This document shows positions 1-9,548 of a stretch of DNA of 64,000 nt, in pieces. Each line of letters begins with the position of its first letter. Within the stretch, counting starts at the first letter, position 1. The notes under the pieces are model-generated. The model saw nothing but the letters and a program-made list of their open reading frames with translations. It ran no database searches and was not told the origin of the DNA. The DNA comes from Limnothrix sp. FACHB-406. GTDB lineage: Bacteria; Cyanobacteriota; Cyanobacteriia; CACIAM-69d. The stretch is from contig NZ_JACJSP010000007.1 of NCBI RefSeq assembly GCF_014698235.1, positions 144,972 through 208,971 of the forward strand, given 5' to 3'. A program made the translations under genes and the position numbers.

Positions 1-836
1 AAACCTTTGACCAAGACGGCGACGGCATTCCCGAAAACTCCGGCGCACCCGACCAAACCTTTGATGATTGGCGACTGGTGGGCGTGAGTGCCTACTGCGG
101 CGGCCTGTGGATTGCGGCCTTGGAAGCGGCGATCGCGATCGGGCAAGTGCTGCTGGAAGCGGATTTGGATGATTTAACCTATGAATCAGACCGGGCCCGC
201 GCCGCCCTCGATCGCCCCCGCTTGGCGGCCACCCTAGCCACCTACCAAGACTGGCTCACCCAAGCCCGATCGGTTTATCATCTGGCCCTCTGGAACGGGC
301 AATCCTATCGCCTCGACACCGGCAGCGGTTCCGACGTGGTGATGGCGGATCAGCTTTGTGGTCAGTTCTATGCCCGATTGCTGGGGCTGCCGGATGTGGT
401 GGACAGCGCCGCCGTTCGCAGGACGATCGAAACGGTTTATGACTCCTGTTTCGTCAAGTTCAACGCCTTCTGTCGGAGCGATCGGGCCCGGGAACTGGGG
501 TGGAACATTCCCCACGACCTGCCTAACCTGGGGGTAGCTAACGGCGTGTTGCCCGATGGTTCCCCCGAAAACCCGAAGGCCACCCACCCCCTAGAAGTCT
601 GGACAGGAATTAACTTTGGGCTAGCGGCCTTTTGGTTGCAAATGGGCTACCAGCAGGAAGCCATGGAAGTGGCCGCCGCCGTTGTGAACCAAATCTATAG
701 CGGGGGCTTGCAATTCCGAACGCCGGAGGCTATCACGGCTCAAAACACCTTCCGGGCCAGTACCTACCTGCGACCGATGGCCATTTGGGCAATGTATGGC
801 ATTCTGACGGAGTTTGCGCCCTTAACGGCCCGTTAG
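1..836 (+). CDS. GH116-family (GBA2-like) beta-glucosidase, C-terminal part
   Basis: The reading frame is open from the window's left edge (first full codon at base 3), so this is the C-terminal ~277 residues of a larger protein. Residues just inside the edge read FDQDGDGIPENSG, then PDQTFDDW and SAYCGGLW, the conserved C-terminal catalytic block of GH116 / DUF608 non-lysosomal glucosylceramidase-like enzymes; by family knowledge the acid/base Asp lies in this block. The later HPLEVWTGINFGLAAF and TYLRPMAIWAMYG motifs also fit. Such enzymes hydrolyse beta-glucosides; the bacterial substrate is not evident here. A GTG at 78 is only an internal codon, not a start. Followed after 20 bases by the phosphatase gene on the same strand. 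Confidence 0.85.
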   Translation, partial: TFDQDGDGIPENSGAPDQTFDDWRLVGVSAYCGGLWIAALEAAIAIGQVLLEADLDDLTYESDRARAALDRPRLAATLATYQDWLTQARSVYHLALWNGQSYRLDTGSGSDVVMADQLCGQFYARLLGLPDVVDSAAVRRTIETVYDSCFVKFNAFCRSDRARELGWNIPHDLPNLGVANGVLPDGSPENPKATHPLEVWTGINFGLAAFWLQMGYQQEAMEVAAAVVNQIYSGGLQFRTPEAITAQNTFRASTYLRPMAIWAMYGILTEFAPLTAR

Positions 837-856
837 GGAGCAGCAATTGAGGAGCT

Positions 857-3244
857 ATGACGGTGCCGATCGGGTCGATCGAATGCAGTAATTCCCACTG
901 CGGTCACGGGAATCCCGCCTCGGCCAAGGTCTGTGCTGCCTGTGGTGCTCCGCTGCTGCATCTATACCTCTACGGGATTGGATCCGACCTGCGGTCGCTG
1001 GCTCCCGGCACTTGGCTCGCCAATCGCTACTACTACTTGGGCGATCGGCGCTTTTTGGACGGCAAGCCAGGCCAAGTACCCGAAGTGCCTGGGGAGGTGA
1101 CGCGCCTGCTTCTCAGCTATTTGCGGCTGGTGGAGCATCGGCCCCAAGTGCCCCAAATTTACGGCGTTGTCAAACAGTCGAACTTTAGCCGGGAAGCCAT
1201 TTTGTTGCTTGAAGGGGCCCCGATCGGCCCCGATGGATCCCTGCTGCCAAAGTTAGTTGACCAATGGGCCAAGGCCACACCCCTGCGCCAACTGAATTGG
1301 CTGTGGCAAGTGGCGCGGCTCTGGGAACCCTTGCAAGACGCGGGAGTTACGGCCACCCTGTTGGAGCCGGAGCGGTTGCGGGTGGGGAGCGGCTGGGTGC
1401 GGTTGCTGGCCCTGAAGGACAATGCGGGGCGATCGCCCAGTTGGGCCGAGTGGGGGCGCTGGTGGGTGCAACGGCTGCGGCCCCATCCGGCCTTGGAATC
1501 TTTGGTGTCGCCCCTGTTGCAACAGGTGGCGTTGGGTAATTGCGATCCGCCGACTCTGGTGGCGAATTTGGAGCAGCTCATCACCCAAGTGGCGGCCCAG
1601 GATGCGCCCGTGGAGCTGGCCGTGGCCAGCCTGAGCGACCCGGGGCCGAGCCGATCGCGCAATGAAGATGCTTGCTATCCCTTCAGCCAAGATCAGACCC
1701 GAGGGCAGCGGTTGGGCTTGGCGATCGTCTGCGATGGGCTAGGGGGCCATGAGGGCGGGGACGTGGCTTCCCGTTGGGCGATCGAACAGCTCACCACCGA
1801 GCTAGTGCCCTTTGTGGAAGCCGCCGCCCAAGCCCCCCCGAGTCCTGAGTTGGTGAATGCCACCCTGCTGCGGGCGATCGGGCTGGCCAATGCCGTCATT
1901 ACCCAACGTAATGTGCAGGAGGGGCGAGCCGAGCGCCAACGGATGGGCACCACGGTGGTTTTGGCCCTGGTGATCGATCGATGGCTGTACATTGCCCATG
2001 TGGGCGATAGCCGCGCTTATCAAATCACGCCCACGGGCTGCTATGCCTTGACCTTGGATGATGACCTGGCTACCCGCGAAACCCGTTTGGGTCTCGGGTT
2101 CTATCGAGATTTGTTGCAAATCAGCGCAGCCGGGGCCCTGGTACAGGCCTTGGGCATGGGCAATTCTGAGCAACTTTATCCCAGCGTACGCCGCATGGTG
2201 CTGGACGAGGATTGCGCGATCGTCCTCTGCTCCGATGGGGTGAGCGATTTTGACCTGATCGAGCGATCGTGGCGTGACCAGTTCCCGGTGCGTTGGGGCC
2301 AAGGGGATCCCGGTCAAACCGTGGCCCAAATGATCGCCCTCGCCAATCAACACAATGGCCACGACAACGCCACCATCAGCCTGGTGCAAATTGGAGCCAC
2401 GCGCCAGCTCGTGCCGGATCCAGCCCGCCTGCGCCGCCCCGTGATGGTTCCTAGTCCACCGCTCGATCGAGAATTGGAGGTTTCGCCCGCCGCCAACCCC
2501 AATCACCCCAATAGTTTCCAAGGGGATGACCTGTTGCCCTCGGTGGTGGCCAAAATGCCCCAAACGGAACTGGTGACCCCCTCGGTGGAACCCTCGCCAA
2601 TTCCCCCTGAGGGCCGATCGCCCCTGGTTCGATCGCCCTGGGTTGGCCGCTGGTTCAGCCTGTTGGCCCTAGTCATTTTCGGCGGTGGGCTGTTGGCCCT
2701 GGTGATCATGCCCCTGGTGCGGCAACTGGTCGATGCCAATGCCCCCAATACCCCGGCTCCTAGCCCCACCCCGATCGCCTCGCCCAGTGGGATCAACACC
2801 ACACCCAGCCCCGTACCCAGCCCGATGGCTCTGAACGTGGGCGAGGTGCTGCAAATCAAGCCCCAAGCTGCCGCCCTGGGGTTATACGGGCCCGATCGAA
2901 CCACCCTGGTTGGTTGGTTACCCCCCAACAGCACCATTCAAATTCTGCGCATTTCCTTGCCGATCGCCCCCGTCCCCACAACAGCCGCCCCAACGGCCAC
3001 CCCGATCACCAACCCGCCAACCGGTGATCGCCCCTCTGGGCCGCCACCGGGACTGACCTGGGTGGAACTCAAAATCTGTACCCTGGGCCGCAGCAATCCC
3101 AACAGTTCTCTCGCCAGCGGCGCAACTCTTTGGGCCCGCCAAGCGGACTTGGGCGATCGCGTTGTGGCCGCCGCTCCCCTCCCCTTGCCCAACGGCTGCC
3201 AAGCCTCGACAATCACTCCCGATGCTGTCAACAACCCGCCGTGA
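857..3244 (+). CDS. Zinc-ribbon / pseudokinase-like / PP2C serine-threonine phosphatase
   Basis: 795 residues. N-terminus has a four-Cys zinc ribbon (C10, C15, C26, C29). Residues ~35-250 resemble a degenerate protein-kinase fold (LNWLWQVARLWEPLQDAGV then LEPERLRV, in the place of the kinase catalytic loop) but lack HRD/DFG residues. Residues ~254-520 are a complete PP2C (PPM) domain: DPGPSRSRNEDACYP, CDGLGGHEGGDVAS, GTTVVLALV, HVGDSRAYQI, LCSDGVSDFD and NGHDNATISLVQ, which carry the metal-binding Asp residues. One membrane segment lies at ~597-620, followed by a Pro/Thr-rich linker and a ~130-residue C-terminal part. Inferred role: membrane-anchored Mn/Mg-dependent phosphatase with a pseudokinase regulatory module. 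It begins 20 bases after the upstream gene, so it may be co-transcribed. Confidence 0.88.
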   Translation: MTVPIGSIECSNSHCGHGNPASAKVCAACGAPLLHLYLYGIGSDLRSLAPGTWLANRYYYLGDRRFLDGKPGQVPEVPGEVTRLLLSYLRLVEHRPQVPQIYGVVKQSNFSREAILLLEGAPIGPDGSLLPKLVDQWAKATPLRQLNWLWQVARLWEPLQDAGVTATLLEPERLRVGSGWVRLLALKDNAGRSPSWAEWGRWWVQRLRPHPALESLVSPLLQQVALGNCDPPTLVANLEQLITQVAAQDAPVELAVASLSDPGPSRSRNEDACYPFSQDQTRGQRLGLAIVCDGLGGHEGGDVASRWAIEQLTTELVPFVEAAAQAPPSPELVNATLLRAIGLANAVITQRNVQEGRAERQRMGTTVVLALVIDRWLYIAHVGDSRAYQITPTGCYALTLDDDLATRETRLGLGFYRDLLQISAAGALVQALGMGNSEQLYPSVRRMVLDEDCAIVLCSDGVSDFDLIERSWRDQFPVRWGQGDPGQTVAQMIALANQHNGHDNATISLVQIGATRQLVPDPARLRRPVMVPSPPLDRELEVSPAANPNHPNSFQGDDLLPSVVAKMPQTELVTPSVEPSPIPPEGRSPLVRSPWVGRWFSLLALVIFGGGLLALVIMPLVRQLVDANAPNTPAPSPTPIASPSGINTTPSPVPSPMALNVGEVLQIKPQAAALGLYGPDRTTLVGWLPPNSTIQILRISLPIAPVPTTAAPTATPITNPPTGDRPSGPPPGLTWVELKICTLGRSNPNSSLASGATLWARQADLGDRVVAAAPLPLPNGCQASTITPDAVNNPP

Positions 3245-3294
3245 ATTGGTGATAAGTTGAGCGCGGACTTGCGATCGCCTCCCCGGGGACAGCC

Positions 3295-3645
3295 ATGAAC
3301 AGCACTGAATCTTGGAAATATTTCTTTCTTGCGGACGGGTGGGTTGTTGGGCGCGTTTGGAGCACCGATGGCCCCTGGAGTACCATCGCTTGGCGACGCG
3401 GGCCCCGCATTGAACGCACCCACCTCTCCATCACCCAGCAGGACGAAGTGCTCTGGCTGTATCGGGCCGAGTCCAGCATCGTCACCATCGAGGTCAAGCC
3501 CGAACCGACCACCACGGGTGACGGCAACTTCAATCAGCCGATCGGGCAAGTGCTGCTCACCCGTTTAATCAGCGCCGACCAGGTAATCGAACGGCTGAGC
3601 CTGGCCCAAGCCCACTTTCAAACCCAAAAAGCCGGCCAGTTCTAG
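3295..3645 (+). CDS. Hypothetical protein (116 aa)
   Basis: A 116-residue ORF starting at ATG 3295, 50 bases after the phosphatase stop and on the same strand. It is rich in Trp and beta-strand-like segments (WKYFFLADGWVVGRVW, GPWSTIAWRRGPRIERTHLSI) and ends with a helical stretch (LISADQVIERLSLAQAHF). No signal peptide, membrane segment or catalytic motif is visible. Codon use matches the neighbours, which supports it being real. I do not recognise the family; it is probably a cytosolic protein. The -1 frame here also has long ORFs, but those lack any recognisable domain. Confidence 0.6.
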   Translation: MNSTESWKYFFLADGWVVGRVWSTDGPWSTIAWRRGPRIERTHLSITQQDEVLWLYRAESSIVTIEVKPEPTTTGDGNFNQPIGQVLLTRLISADQVIERLSLAQAHFQTQKAGQF

Positions 3646-3751
3646 GGTTTCCCCGATCGCCACGGTCTCGATCCCCAACCGTCAACAACGGCTGGCGCAT
3701 TCCCCTGCCAATCACCCATTGCCGCCATCACAGGGCGATCGGCCTCCCCGT

Positions 3752-3888
3752 TTGCTTGCGATCGGTATGTGGACTCTATACACTTTTTTAGATAACTGCC
3801 TTAACGGATTCTTTCGAGAAACTGCATCGCGACTTCCATAACAGGCGATCGATTTACTGCACTGCTGTATCACCAACGATTGAGGAGG
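3752..3888 (+). promoter_or_regulatory. Candidate psbB promoter, leader and ribosome-binding site
   Basis: A possible -35 (TTGCTT, 3752-3757) and -10 (TATACA, 3777-3782) are separated by 19 bases, slightly long for sigma-70. The resulting leader is about 105 bases. A strong GAGGAGG Shine-Dalgarno at 3882-3888 sits nine bases ahead of the psbB ATG and fixes that start. The rest of 3646-3897 holds no gene. The promoter hexamers are inferred by eye only. Confidence 0.45.
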
Positions 3889-3897
3889 CCGTAGTCA

Positions 3898-5418
3898 ATG
3901 GGACTACCCTGGTATCGAGTGCATACAGTCGTCCTGAATGACCCAGGCCGACTGATTGCCGTACACCTAATGCACACAGCGCTTGTGGCCGGCTGGGCCG
4001 GTTCCATGGCGCTGTTTGAGCTATCCAACTTCGATCCGAGCGATCCCGTTCTGAACCCCATGTGGCGGCAAGGCATGTTCGTGCTGCCCTTCATGGCGCG
4101 TTTGGGCGTGACCGAATCGTGGGGCGGCTGGAGCGTCACGGGTGAAACTGCCACCAACGTCGGCTTCTGGAGCTTTGAAGGCGTAGCAACTGCCCACATC
4201 GTCCTTTCGGGTCTGCTGTTCTTGGCAGCCGTTTGGCACTGGGTGTTCTGGGATTTGGAACTGTTCACCGATCCCCGCACGGGCGAACCCGCCCTCGACT
4301 TGCCGAAGATGTTCGGCATCCACCTGTTCTTGTCTGGTCTTCTCTGCTTTGGTTTCGGTGCATTCCACCTCACGGGTCTGTTTGGACCAGGGATGTGGGT
4401 GTCTGACCCCTATGGCATCACTGGCCATGTCCAGCCCGTTGCGCCCGAGTGGGGTCCCGATGGCTTTAACCCCTTTAACCCCGGCGGGATTGTGGCCCAC
4501 CACATCGCTGCGGGGATTGTCGGGATTATTGCCGGTCTGTTCCATCTGAGCGTCCGTCCGCCCGAGCGCCTCTACAAGGCCCTGCGGATGGGGAACATCG
4601 AAACCGTGCTGTCGAGCAGTATCGCTGCGGTGTTCTTCTCGGCCTTCGTGGTTGCGGGCACCATGTGGTACGGCAACGCCACCACCCCGATCGAACTGTT
4701 TGGCCCCACCCGTTATCAGTGGGATAGCGGCTACTTCCAACAGGAAATCCAACGTCGCGTTCAAACCGATGTGGCGGCTGGCAAGAGCTTGGATGAAGCT
4801 TGGTCGGCAATTCCCGAAAAGCTGGCTTTCTATGACTACGTGGGCAATAGCCCCGCCAAGGGCGGTCTGTTCCGCGTCGGCAAGATGAACAGCGGCGACG
4901 GCATGGCCAAGAAGTGGCTGGGTCACGCGGTGTTCACCGATGCTGAAGGTCGCGAACTGAACGTGCGCCGTCTGCCGAACTTCTTCGAAACCTTCCCGGT
5001 TGTGATGACCGATGCGGATGGTGTGGTGCGTGCGGACATTCCGTTCCGTCGTGCAGAATCGAGGCTGAGTGTTGAGCAAAGCGGTGTCACGGCTAAGGTC
5101 TACGGCGGTGCGCTGGGCGGCCAAACCTTCACCAACCCGGCGGATGTGAAGCGGTTGGCTCGCCGTTCGCAGTTGGGCGAACCGTTTGAGTTCGACACCA
5201 CCGATGCAGATGGCGTGTTCCGCACCAGCCCTCGCGGTTGGTTCACCTTCGCCCATGCTTCGTTTGCGCTGCTGTTCTTCTTTGGTCACATCTGGCACGG
5301 TGCTCGGACGCTGTTCCGCGACGTGTTTGCTGGGATTGAAGCTGACCTGGGCGAACAAATCGAGTTTGGTGCGTTCCAAAAACTGGGCGACTTGACCACC
5401 CGTAAGGAGTCGGTCTAG
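3898..5418 (+). CDS. psbB: Photosystem II CP47 chlorophyll-binding protein
   Basis: 506 residues, the usual CP47 length. The N-terminus [18 protein letters not shown] is the canonical CP47 start, followed by six membrane helices with the chlorophyll-ligating His residues (e.g. [58 protein letters not shown]) and the large lumenal loop between helices 5 and 6. It is a core inner antenna of photosystem II in the thylakoid membrane, passing excitation to D1/D2. It has its own candidate promoter upstream and a strong terminator just downstream, so it looks largely monocistronic although psbT follows. Confidence 0.99.
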   Translation: MGLPWYRVHTVVLNDPGRLIAVHLMHTALVAGWAGSMALFELSNFDPSDPVLNPMWRQGMFVLPFMARLGVTESWGGWSVTGETATNVGFWSFEGVATAHIVLSGLLFLAAVWHWVFWDLELFTDPRTGEPALDLPKMFGIHLFLSGLLCFGFGAFHLTGLFGPGMWVSDPYGITGHVQPVAPEWGPDGFNPFNPGGIVAHHIAAGIVGIIAGLFHLSVRPPERLYKALRMGNIETVLSSSIAAVFFSAFVVAGTMWYGNATTPIELFGPTRYQWDSGYFQQEIQRRVQTDVAAGKSLDEAWSAIPEKLAFYDYVGNSPAKGGLFRVGKMNSGDGMAKKWLGHAVFTDAEGRELNVRRLPNFFETFPVVMTDADGVVRADIPFRRAESRLSVEQSGVTAKVYGGALGGQTFTNPADVKRLARRSQLGEPFEFDTTDADGVFRTSPRGWFTFAHASFALLFFFGHIWHGARTLFRDVFAGIEADLGEQIEFGAFQKLGDLTTRKESV

Positions 5419-5491
5419 GGCTTGGCTTTGGTCACTCTAGCTTTGGGGTGCTAAGGGTCAGACTCTGACTCCTTGGTAGCCCAAAAATTAA

Positions 5492-5529
5492 CGGGAGAGT
5501 CTGGGATTCCAGGCTCTCCCGCTGTGTTT
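5492..5529 (+). terminator. Terminator-like hairpin after psbB
   Basis: A 13-bp stem (5492-5504 with 5509-5521, one G-U pair) closed by a GATT loop is followed by GTGTTTT. It lies 73 bases after the psbB stop and would separate most psbB transcription from psbT. Confidence 0.75.
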
Positions 5530-5731
5530 TGGGGGTGTTGGGCAGTGGGGCCGATCGCCCTGGGCAGCTTGTCTTCAGTGCCAGCCCCAGGTTTTTTCGA
5601 AAGTTCTTTTTCGGAAGTTCCTTTTCAGAAGATTGTTGCAGGTTGTAAATCCTGATTTGACGGGATTTTGGAAACTGAACGTTTTCGACCCTTGCTTGAT
5701 AGACTGAGGAAAAGTTGTTAGGAAATGAACG
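5530..5731 (+). other. Spacer between psbB terminator and psbT
   Basis: No gene is visible. It contains imperfect direct repeats around 5597-5632 (GAAAGTTCTTTTTC / GGAAGTTCCTTTTC) and must hold any separate psbT promoter; I could not assign convincing -35/-10 hexamers. Confidence 0.5.
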
Positions 5732-5827
5732 ATGGAAAGCGTTGCCTACATTTTGATTTTGGCGTTGGCGATCGGGACGTTGTTTTTTGCAATTGCCTTC
5801 CGCGAGCCTCCTCGGATTGGCAAGTAG
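5732..5827 (+). CDS. psbT: Photosystem II reaction centre protein T
   Basis: A 31-residue single-span membrane protein: [18 protein letters not shown], then [13 protein letters not shown] and stop. The N-terminal helix and the FREPPRI C-terminus are diagnostic of PsbT, which sits at the PSII dimer interface and helps stabilise the acceptor side. It lies downstream of psbB on the same strand, as in many cyanobacteria and plastids, but here after a terminator hairpin. The overlapping 85-residue frame beginning at 5787 is a shadow. Confidence 0.97.
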   Translation: MESVAYILILALAIGTLFFAIAFREPPRIGK

Positions 5828-6119
5828 GCAAGGCTTGGCCGCATGGGCTGCGTTGAGCTTGATTGCACGGAGCCTCACGATATTGAGCTTCCCGACATTC
5901 GGCTTGGCGACATTAGCGCCAGGGGCTGTATTGGCCATATCGGCTGTATTGATATTTGGATCGTTGGCCCGATCGCCCAATCTAGGGTTGGGAGCTAGCC
6001 CTTCGGTGGCTCGATCGACCATGATCACCGTTCAACCCGAGTGATGAATCGTTTGGATGGAGGGTCTGTGGGGCAACTCGATCGCACGGTTTGTCACTCG
6101 GGTTCTGTTATGAGGGGTG

Positions 6120-6653
6120 ATGCCTGTGCGGTGTCCGTTCTGCCATCACACGGATAGTCGGGTGCTTGAATCGCGGGCGGCGGAAGGCGGACAAAGCATT
6201 CGGCGGCGGCGCGAGTGTTTGGCTTGTTTACGGCGCTTCACAACCTACGAACGGGTGGAATTTGTGCCGATCGCGGTGGTCAAGCGAGACGGGCGGCGGG
6301 AATCGTTCGATCGCTCAAAGCTACTGCGGGGGTTAATTCGCGCCTGTGAAAAAACTGGCATTGGCGTAGAACAGTTGGAATCGATCGTGGACGAAATTGA
6401 AGCGGAAGTCCAACAGCGATCGATTCGGGAAGTGAAAACCAATGAATTAGGCGAACTGGTGCTTGATCGGTTGCGATTGCTCAGCGAAGTGGCCTACGTG
6501 CGCTTTGCCTCGGTATATCAGCAATTTCAGGGCATTCGGGATTTTGTGGAAACCCTCGATCGATTGCGAGCCGAGCGGGCTGAAGCGCATATTTGGCCAA
6601 CGGCCACCCCCCTTCTGGAGGATGTTGCTCTGGGCGGCGACCATAATTCCTGA
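6120..6653 (+). CDS. nrdR: Transcriptional repressor NrdR
   Basis: 177 residues from ATG 6120 (a GTG three bases earlier is possible). It has an N-terminal zinc ribbon with C5, C8, C33 and C36 (RCPFC near the start, ECLAC at the end) and the basic [20 protein letters not shown] segment, then an ATP-cone domain ([24 protein letters not shown] to SVYQQF). NrdR senses ATP/dATP and represses ribonucleotide reductase genes. The C-terminal ~30 residues are variable. A 15-bp near-duplication (6646-6675) overlaps the stop codon. Confidence 0.95.
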   Translation: MPVRCPFCHHTDSRVLESRAAEGGQSIRRRRECLACLRRFTTYERVEFVPIAVVKRDGRRESFDRSKLLRGLIRACEKTGIGVEQLESIVDEIEAEVQQRSIREVKTNELGELVLDRLRLLSEVAYVRFASVYQQFQGIRDFVETLDRLRAERAEAHIWPTATPLLEDVALGGDHNS

Positions 6654-6929
6654 AGCTGCTATTCCTGAAGCAGCCAGCAAGAGTCACGAAAAGCCCCGCA
6701 ATCAGCAATTTCGATTATTTTTTGACTATCTTTTTTGGGTTATCTTGAATTCATTTTTTGATCCTTCCAGGAGATTTCTGGGGCGATCGCTGTCATCCCC
6801 CAACCACACAGGGGGCCCGGCCGCTTGTCAAATGCCCCTAAGAGTGGCAAAACCAAAGTGGCAAGACCAAATATCGGCATTGGTTGCAGCGTCAACCAAC
6901 GGTCGCACCTAAGCATGGAGTGAATCAAA

Positions 6930-7853
6930 GTGGATGCAGTGTTGGGGCTACTCGTTTCTCTCGCCGTGGGCTTGGGCTATTTTGCCAGCTCCGCTCGGGT
7001 GATTGAACAGGGAAATAAAGCATTGGTTGAGCGCCTCGGTCGCTATCAACGCACGCTCGATCCGGGATTGAACTTTGTGATTCCGTTCGTGGATTCGCTG
7101 ATTGTCGAAACCGTGCGGGAACGCGACCTGGATATCGCCCCCCAGCAAGTCATCACCAAAGACGGCTTGGCGATCGAGGTAGATGCCCTCGTTTCTTGGC
7201 GCATCGTTAACTTAAAAGCCGCCTACTACAACGTTGATAATCTAGATGATTCCCTCAGAAACCTGGTTTTGACGGAATTACGCGCCCGATTCGGCCAAAT
7301 TGATCTAGAGGAGACCTTCTCCAAAATTGAAGAATTGAATAATTACCTGCTGGAGCGCCTCGATACCATTACCACTGAGTGGGGCATCAAGGTGCTGCGG
7401 GTGGCCATCCAAAACATCAAGCGCCCTGAAGAGATCGATCGCGCCATGGAGCGGGCCCGAATTGCCGAACGGGAGCGTCAAGCCGCCGTTCAAGAGGCAG
7501 AAGGAAAGCGCGATGCAGCCATTGCCGAAGCGGAAGGGCGCAAGCGGGCCGCCGTTTCTGAGGCGGAAGGGATTGTGCAAGCGGTGCAGCTCATTTCGGC
7601 CGCTATGCAGGATCGTCCCCAAAACAAGGGGGTCTTGGAGCAAATGGTGAAATTCCTGGTGGCTCAGCGCTATGTGGACGCTAGCCAGCGCATTAGCGAA
7701 AGCCCCAACTCCAAGGTGATCTTTATGGATCCCAAAGCCCTCACGGAAACCGTCAACGGCATCATGGAAGGCGAGGAATCAACCCCCGCTCGCCACAACC
7801 ATGTACATGGCAAAATTGACTTCGCAGACTTGGATGGCCCGGGCGGCGCTTAG
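6930..7853 (+). CDS. SPFH/band-7 stomatin-like protein (slipin)
   Basis: 307 residues with a GTG start. An N-terminal membrane segment (VLGLLVSLAVGLGYFAS) is followed by the SPFH domain (VIEQGNKALVERLGRYQRTLDPGLNFVIPFVD) and a charged Ala/Glu-rich coiled coil (~165-225: RARIAERERQAAVQEAEGKR and repeats of AEAEGRK). This is the paraslipin/stomatin architecture: oligomeric membrane scaffold that often pairs with an NfeD protein or FtsH; no such partner is adjacent here. The 276 bases before it hold no gene, only AT-rich sequence. Confidence 0.93.
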   Translation: MDAVLGLLVSLAVGLGYFASSARVIEQGNKALVERLGRYQRTLDPGLNFVIPFVDSLIVETVRERDLDIAPQQVITKDGLAIEVDALVSWRIVNLKAAYYNVDNLDDSLRNLVLTELRARFGQIDLEETFSKIEELNNYLLERLDTITTEWGIKVLRVAIQNIKRPEEIDRAMERARIAERERQAAVQEAEGKRDAAIAEAEGRKRAAVSEAEGIVQAVQLISAAMQDRPQNKGVLEQMVKFLVAQRYVDASQRISESPNSKVIFMDPKALTETVNGIMEGEESTPARHNHVHGKIDFADLDGPGGA

Positions 7854-7881
7854 GCCGGTTGGTTGGCGCGGATCGTTGGGG

Positions 7882-7919
7882 CAAGGGGCTTAAGCCCCTT
7901 GTCTGGGGCCGTTAGGCTA
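7882..7919. repeat. Dispersed palindromic repeat, copy 1
   Basis: Contains a perfect 20-bp palindrome (CAAGGGGCTT and its complement) plus an 18-base tail. A second copy with 4 mismatches over 38 bases lies at 46064-46101. Here it sits between convergent genes and could act as a two-way terminator. Confidence 0.8.
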
Positions 7920-7968
7920 CGCATCGATCGACCGCTTTCACTGGATTTCAGGCAATGACAACCAGAGC

Positions 7969-8820
7969 CTAGGGCTGTGCGGGCGACGGACTGGGGCTGG
8001 CGGCGGGGGTTGGTTCAGCGCCGGGTTCCGTGGCCGCCAGCTTGCGAATTTGATCTTTGAATCGATCGGGTGCTAACCCCGCAGCCGTTGCAAACAATTC
8101 CTCAGCCTGTTGAGTCTTGCCTTGGTTGCGCAGCACGATCGCCTTGGCCAAAACCGGTCGAAAATCCTTGGGATTGCCCTCTAGGGCCTTGTCAAACGCA
8201 GCGATCGCGTCGTCATACCGCTCTAACTTGACGTAAACCTCGCCCAAGAGCAGCCGAATTGATACCACATCGGCGCTGTTGGGCTTGCTTTTATTGGCCG
8301 CGATCGCCTGATCCAACGACTCCTGCACCAAACCCACGGCCGCTTGGGGGCGCTGCTGTTCCACCAACAGGGTGGCCAATCCTTGCAGGGCCTTGAGGCT
8401 GTTGGGCTGGCGATCGAGCAGGGTGCGGTAGGTGGCTGCCGCCGCTTCCAAGTCCCCCGCCTCTTTCTGGGCTTGGGCTAACAGAATGCCGTAGTCCGGT
8501 TCGGAAGGGTTCAGCTCCGCTAGCTTGGCCAACGGCGCGATCGCCCCCTTGCGATCGCCCATTTTCAGCTTGGCTTCCAACAGCCCCCGCAGGGCCGTTT
8601 GATTGTCCGGCTCCCGTTGCAGCACCAACTCATAGCCCTTGGCCTCATTCATGAGTCGATCGCGCTCCGAGCTGGCCGGGCTAGTTCCCGGGCTGGCGGC
8701 AGAATTGGGGGTTTGGCGTAGGCCTCCCAACAAGGGCAGCACCGACAGTCCAACAAAAGCGAGTAGCGCCAAAAACAGCACAGCGCTCGTGAGCCAACGG
8801 TTTTGCTTTTGATTCGTCAC
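7969..8820 (-). CDS. Membrane-anchored TPR-repeat protein
   Basis: 283 residues from a GTG at 8820, chosen because a GAGG lies eight bases upstream and a clean signal-anchor follows (NRWLTSAVLFLALLAFVGLSVLPLLGG). An upstream in-frame extension to 8994 has unlikely Cys/Arg-rich composition. The body is a run of tetratricopeptide repeats (residues ~50-250; e.g. ELVLQREPDNQTALRGL, YRTLLDRQPNSLKALQGLA, AFDKALEGNPKDFRPVLAKA), ending in a Pro/Ser/Ala-rich tail. Probably a periplasm-facing or cytosolic protein-interaction scaffold; partner unknown. It is convergent with the slipin gene. Confidence 0.85.
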   Translation of the reverse strand: MTNQKQNRWLTSAVLFLALLAFVGLSVLPLLGGLRQTPNSAASPGTSPASSERDRLMNEAKGYELVLQREPDNQTALRGLLEAKLKMGDRKGAIAPLAKLAELNPSEPDYGILLAQAQKEAGDLEAAAATYRTLLDRQPNSLKALQGLATLLVEQQRPQAAVGLVQESLDQAIAANKSKPNSADVVSIRLLLGEVYVKLERYDDAIAAFDKALEGNPKDFRPVLAKAIVLRNQGKTQQAEELFATAAGLAPDRFKDQIRKLAATEPGAEPTPAASPSPSPAQP

Positions 8821-9548
8821 AGTTTTTGCCTCGTTTGCCTGACGGAAGAGCCGCCCCGGGCTGGGGAGTCTCTTGGGGGGCCGTAACCCGACATTTTGAC
8901 ATCCACACGCTCTAAACCGACAGGAATTCTTGGATCCGATCCCTTCGGCAACCGAGCAAATCCCATGCGGCGATCGATCCCTAATTTCGCTCAAATGATG
9001 ATGAAATCAGGGTTTGAGGTCAAGTCCAAATCGGCAACGCTTCCCCGAACTCCCAAAAAACCAGAAAAATCTTCTGACTCCCTTGGGCTATCCATGCATT
9101 CAGTAGAATAGGCAGATTGACAGCCCCCGGGTCTTGGCCCTTGAGCCGGATCCTTCAGGTTCCCCATGAACCCATGGGGTGATTGGTCTCTGGAAAATGC
9201 CATTCCAGGGGGTTGGGTGAGTCCTGGGTTGGCCCCGTCAATATCAGTTCCGAATCAGTTTCGTCTGAGGTCTCTTGGCTCATTTCTCGGCTCATCTCGG
9301 GAAGCTGGCTGAGGCCCGGCCCTGAAGGATCTTTGCCAAATGATTTTTGCCAAATGATCTTCAATGGCTGTGGCGCGATCGCCCTGATTTGCATTTTTGA
9401 TTTGCATTTCTGATTCGCGCTGATCCAGTGTCATACACATCGCCACGCGCACCGTGATGCACCGATCGCCGGGCTGACCGATCGCTGACCGATCGCCGAA
9501 CTGATCTCTGTTCCTCGCTCCTGTCTCCGTCCCCTGCAAGGAGGTCTT
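8821..9548. other. Divergent intergenic region with short tandem duplications
   Basis: 728 bases between two divergent genes, so it should carry both promoters. No convincing gene is seen. It includes two period-13/14 duplications: TTTGCCAAATGAT twice at 9332-9358, and TGATTTGCATTT(T/C) twice at 9385-9410. A perfect AAGGAGG at 9538-9544 serves the following gene. Confidence 0.6.

Noticed and set aside
4021..5379. 452-codon frame antisense to psbB
   Set aside because: Shadow of a strongly constrained gene; no domain of its own.
5787..6044. 85-codon frame overlapping psbT
   Set aside because: It begins inside psbT in another frame and has no recognisable domain; psbT is certain.
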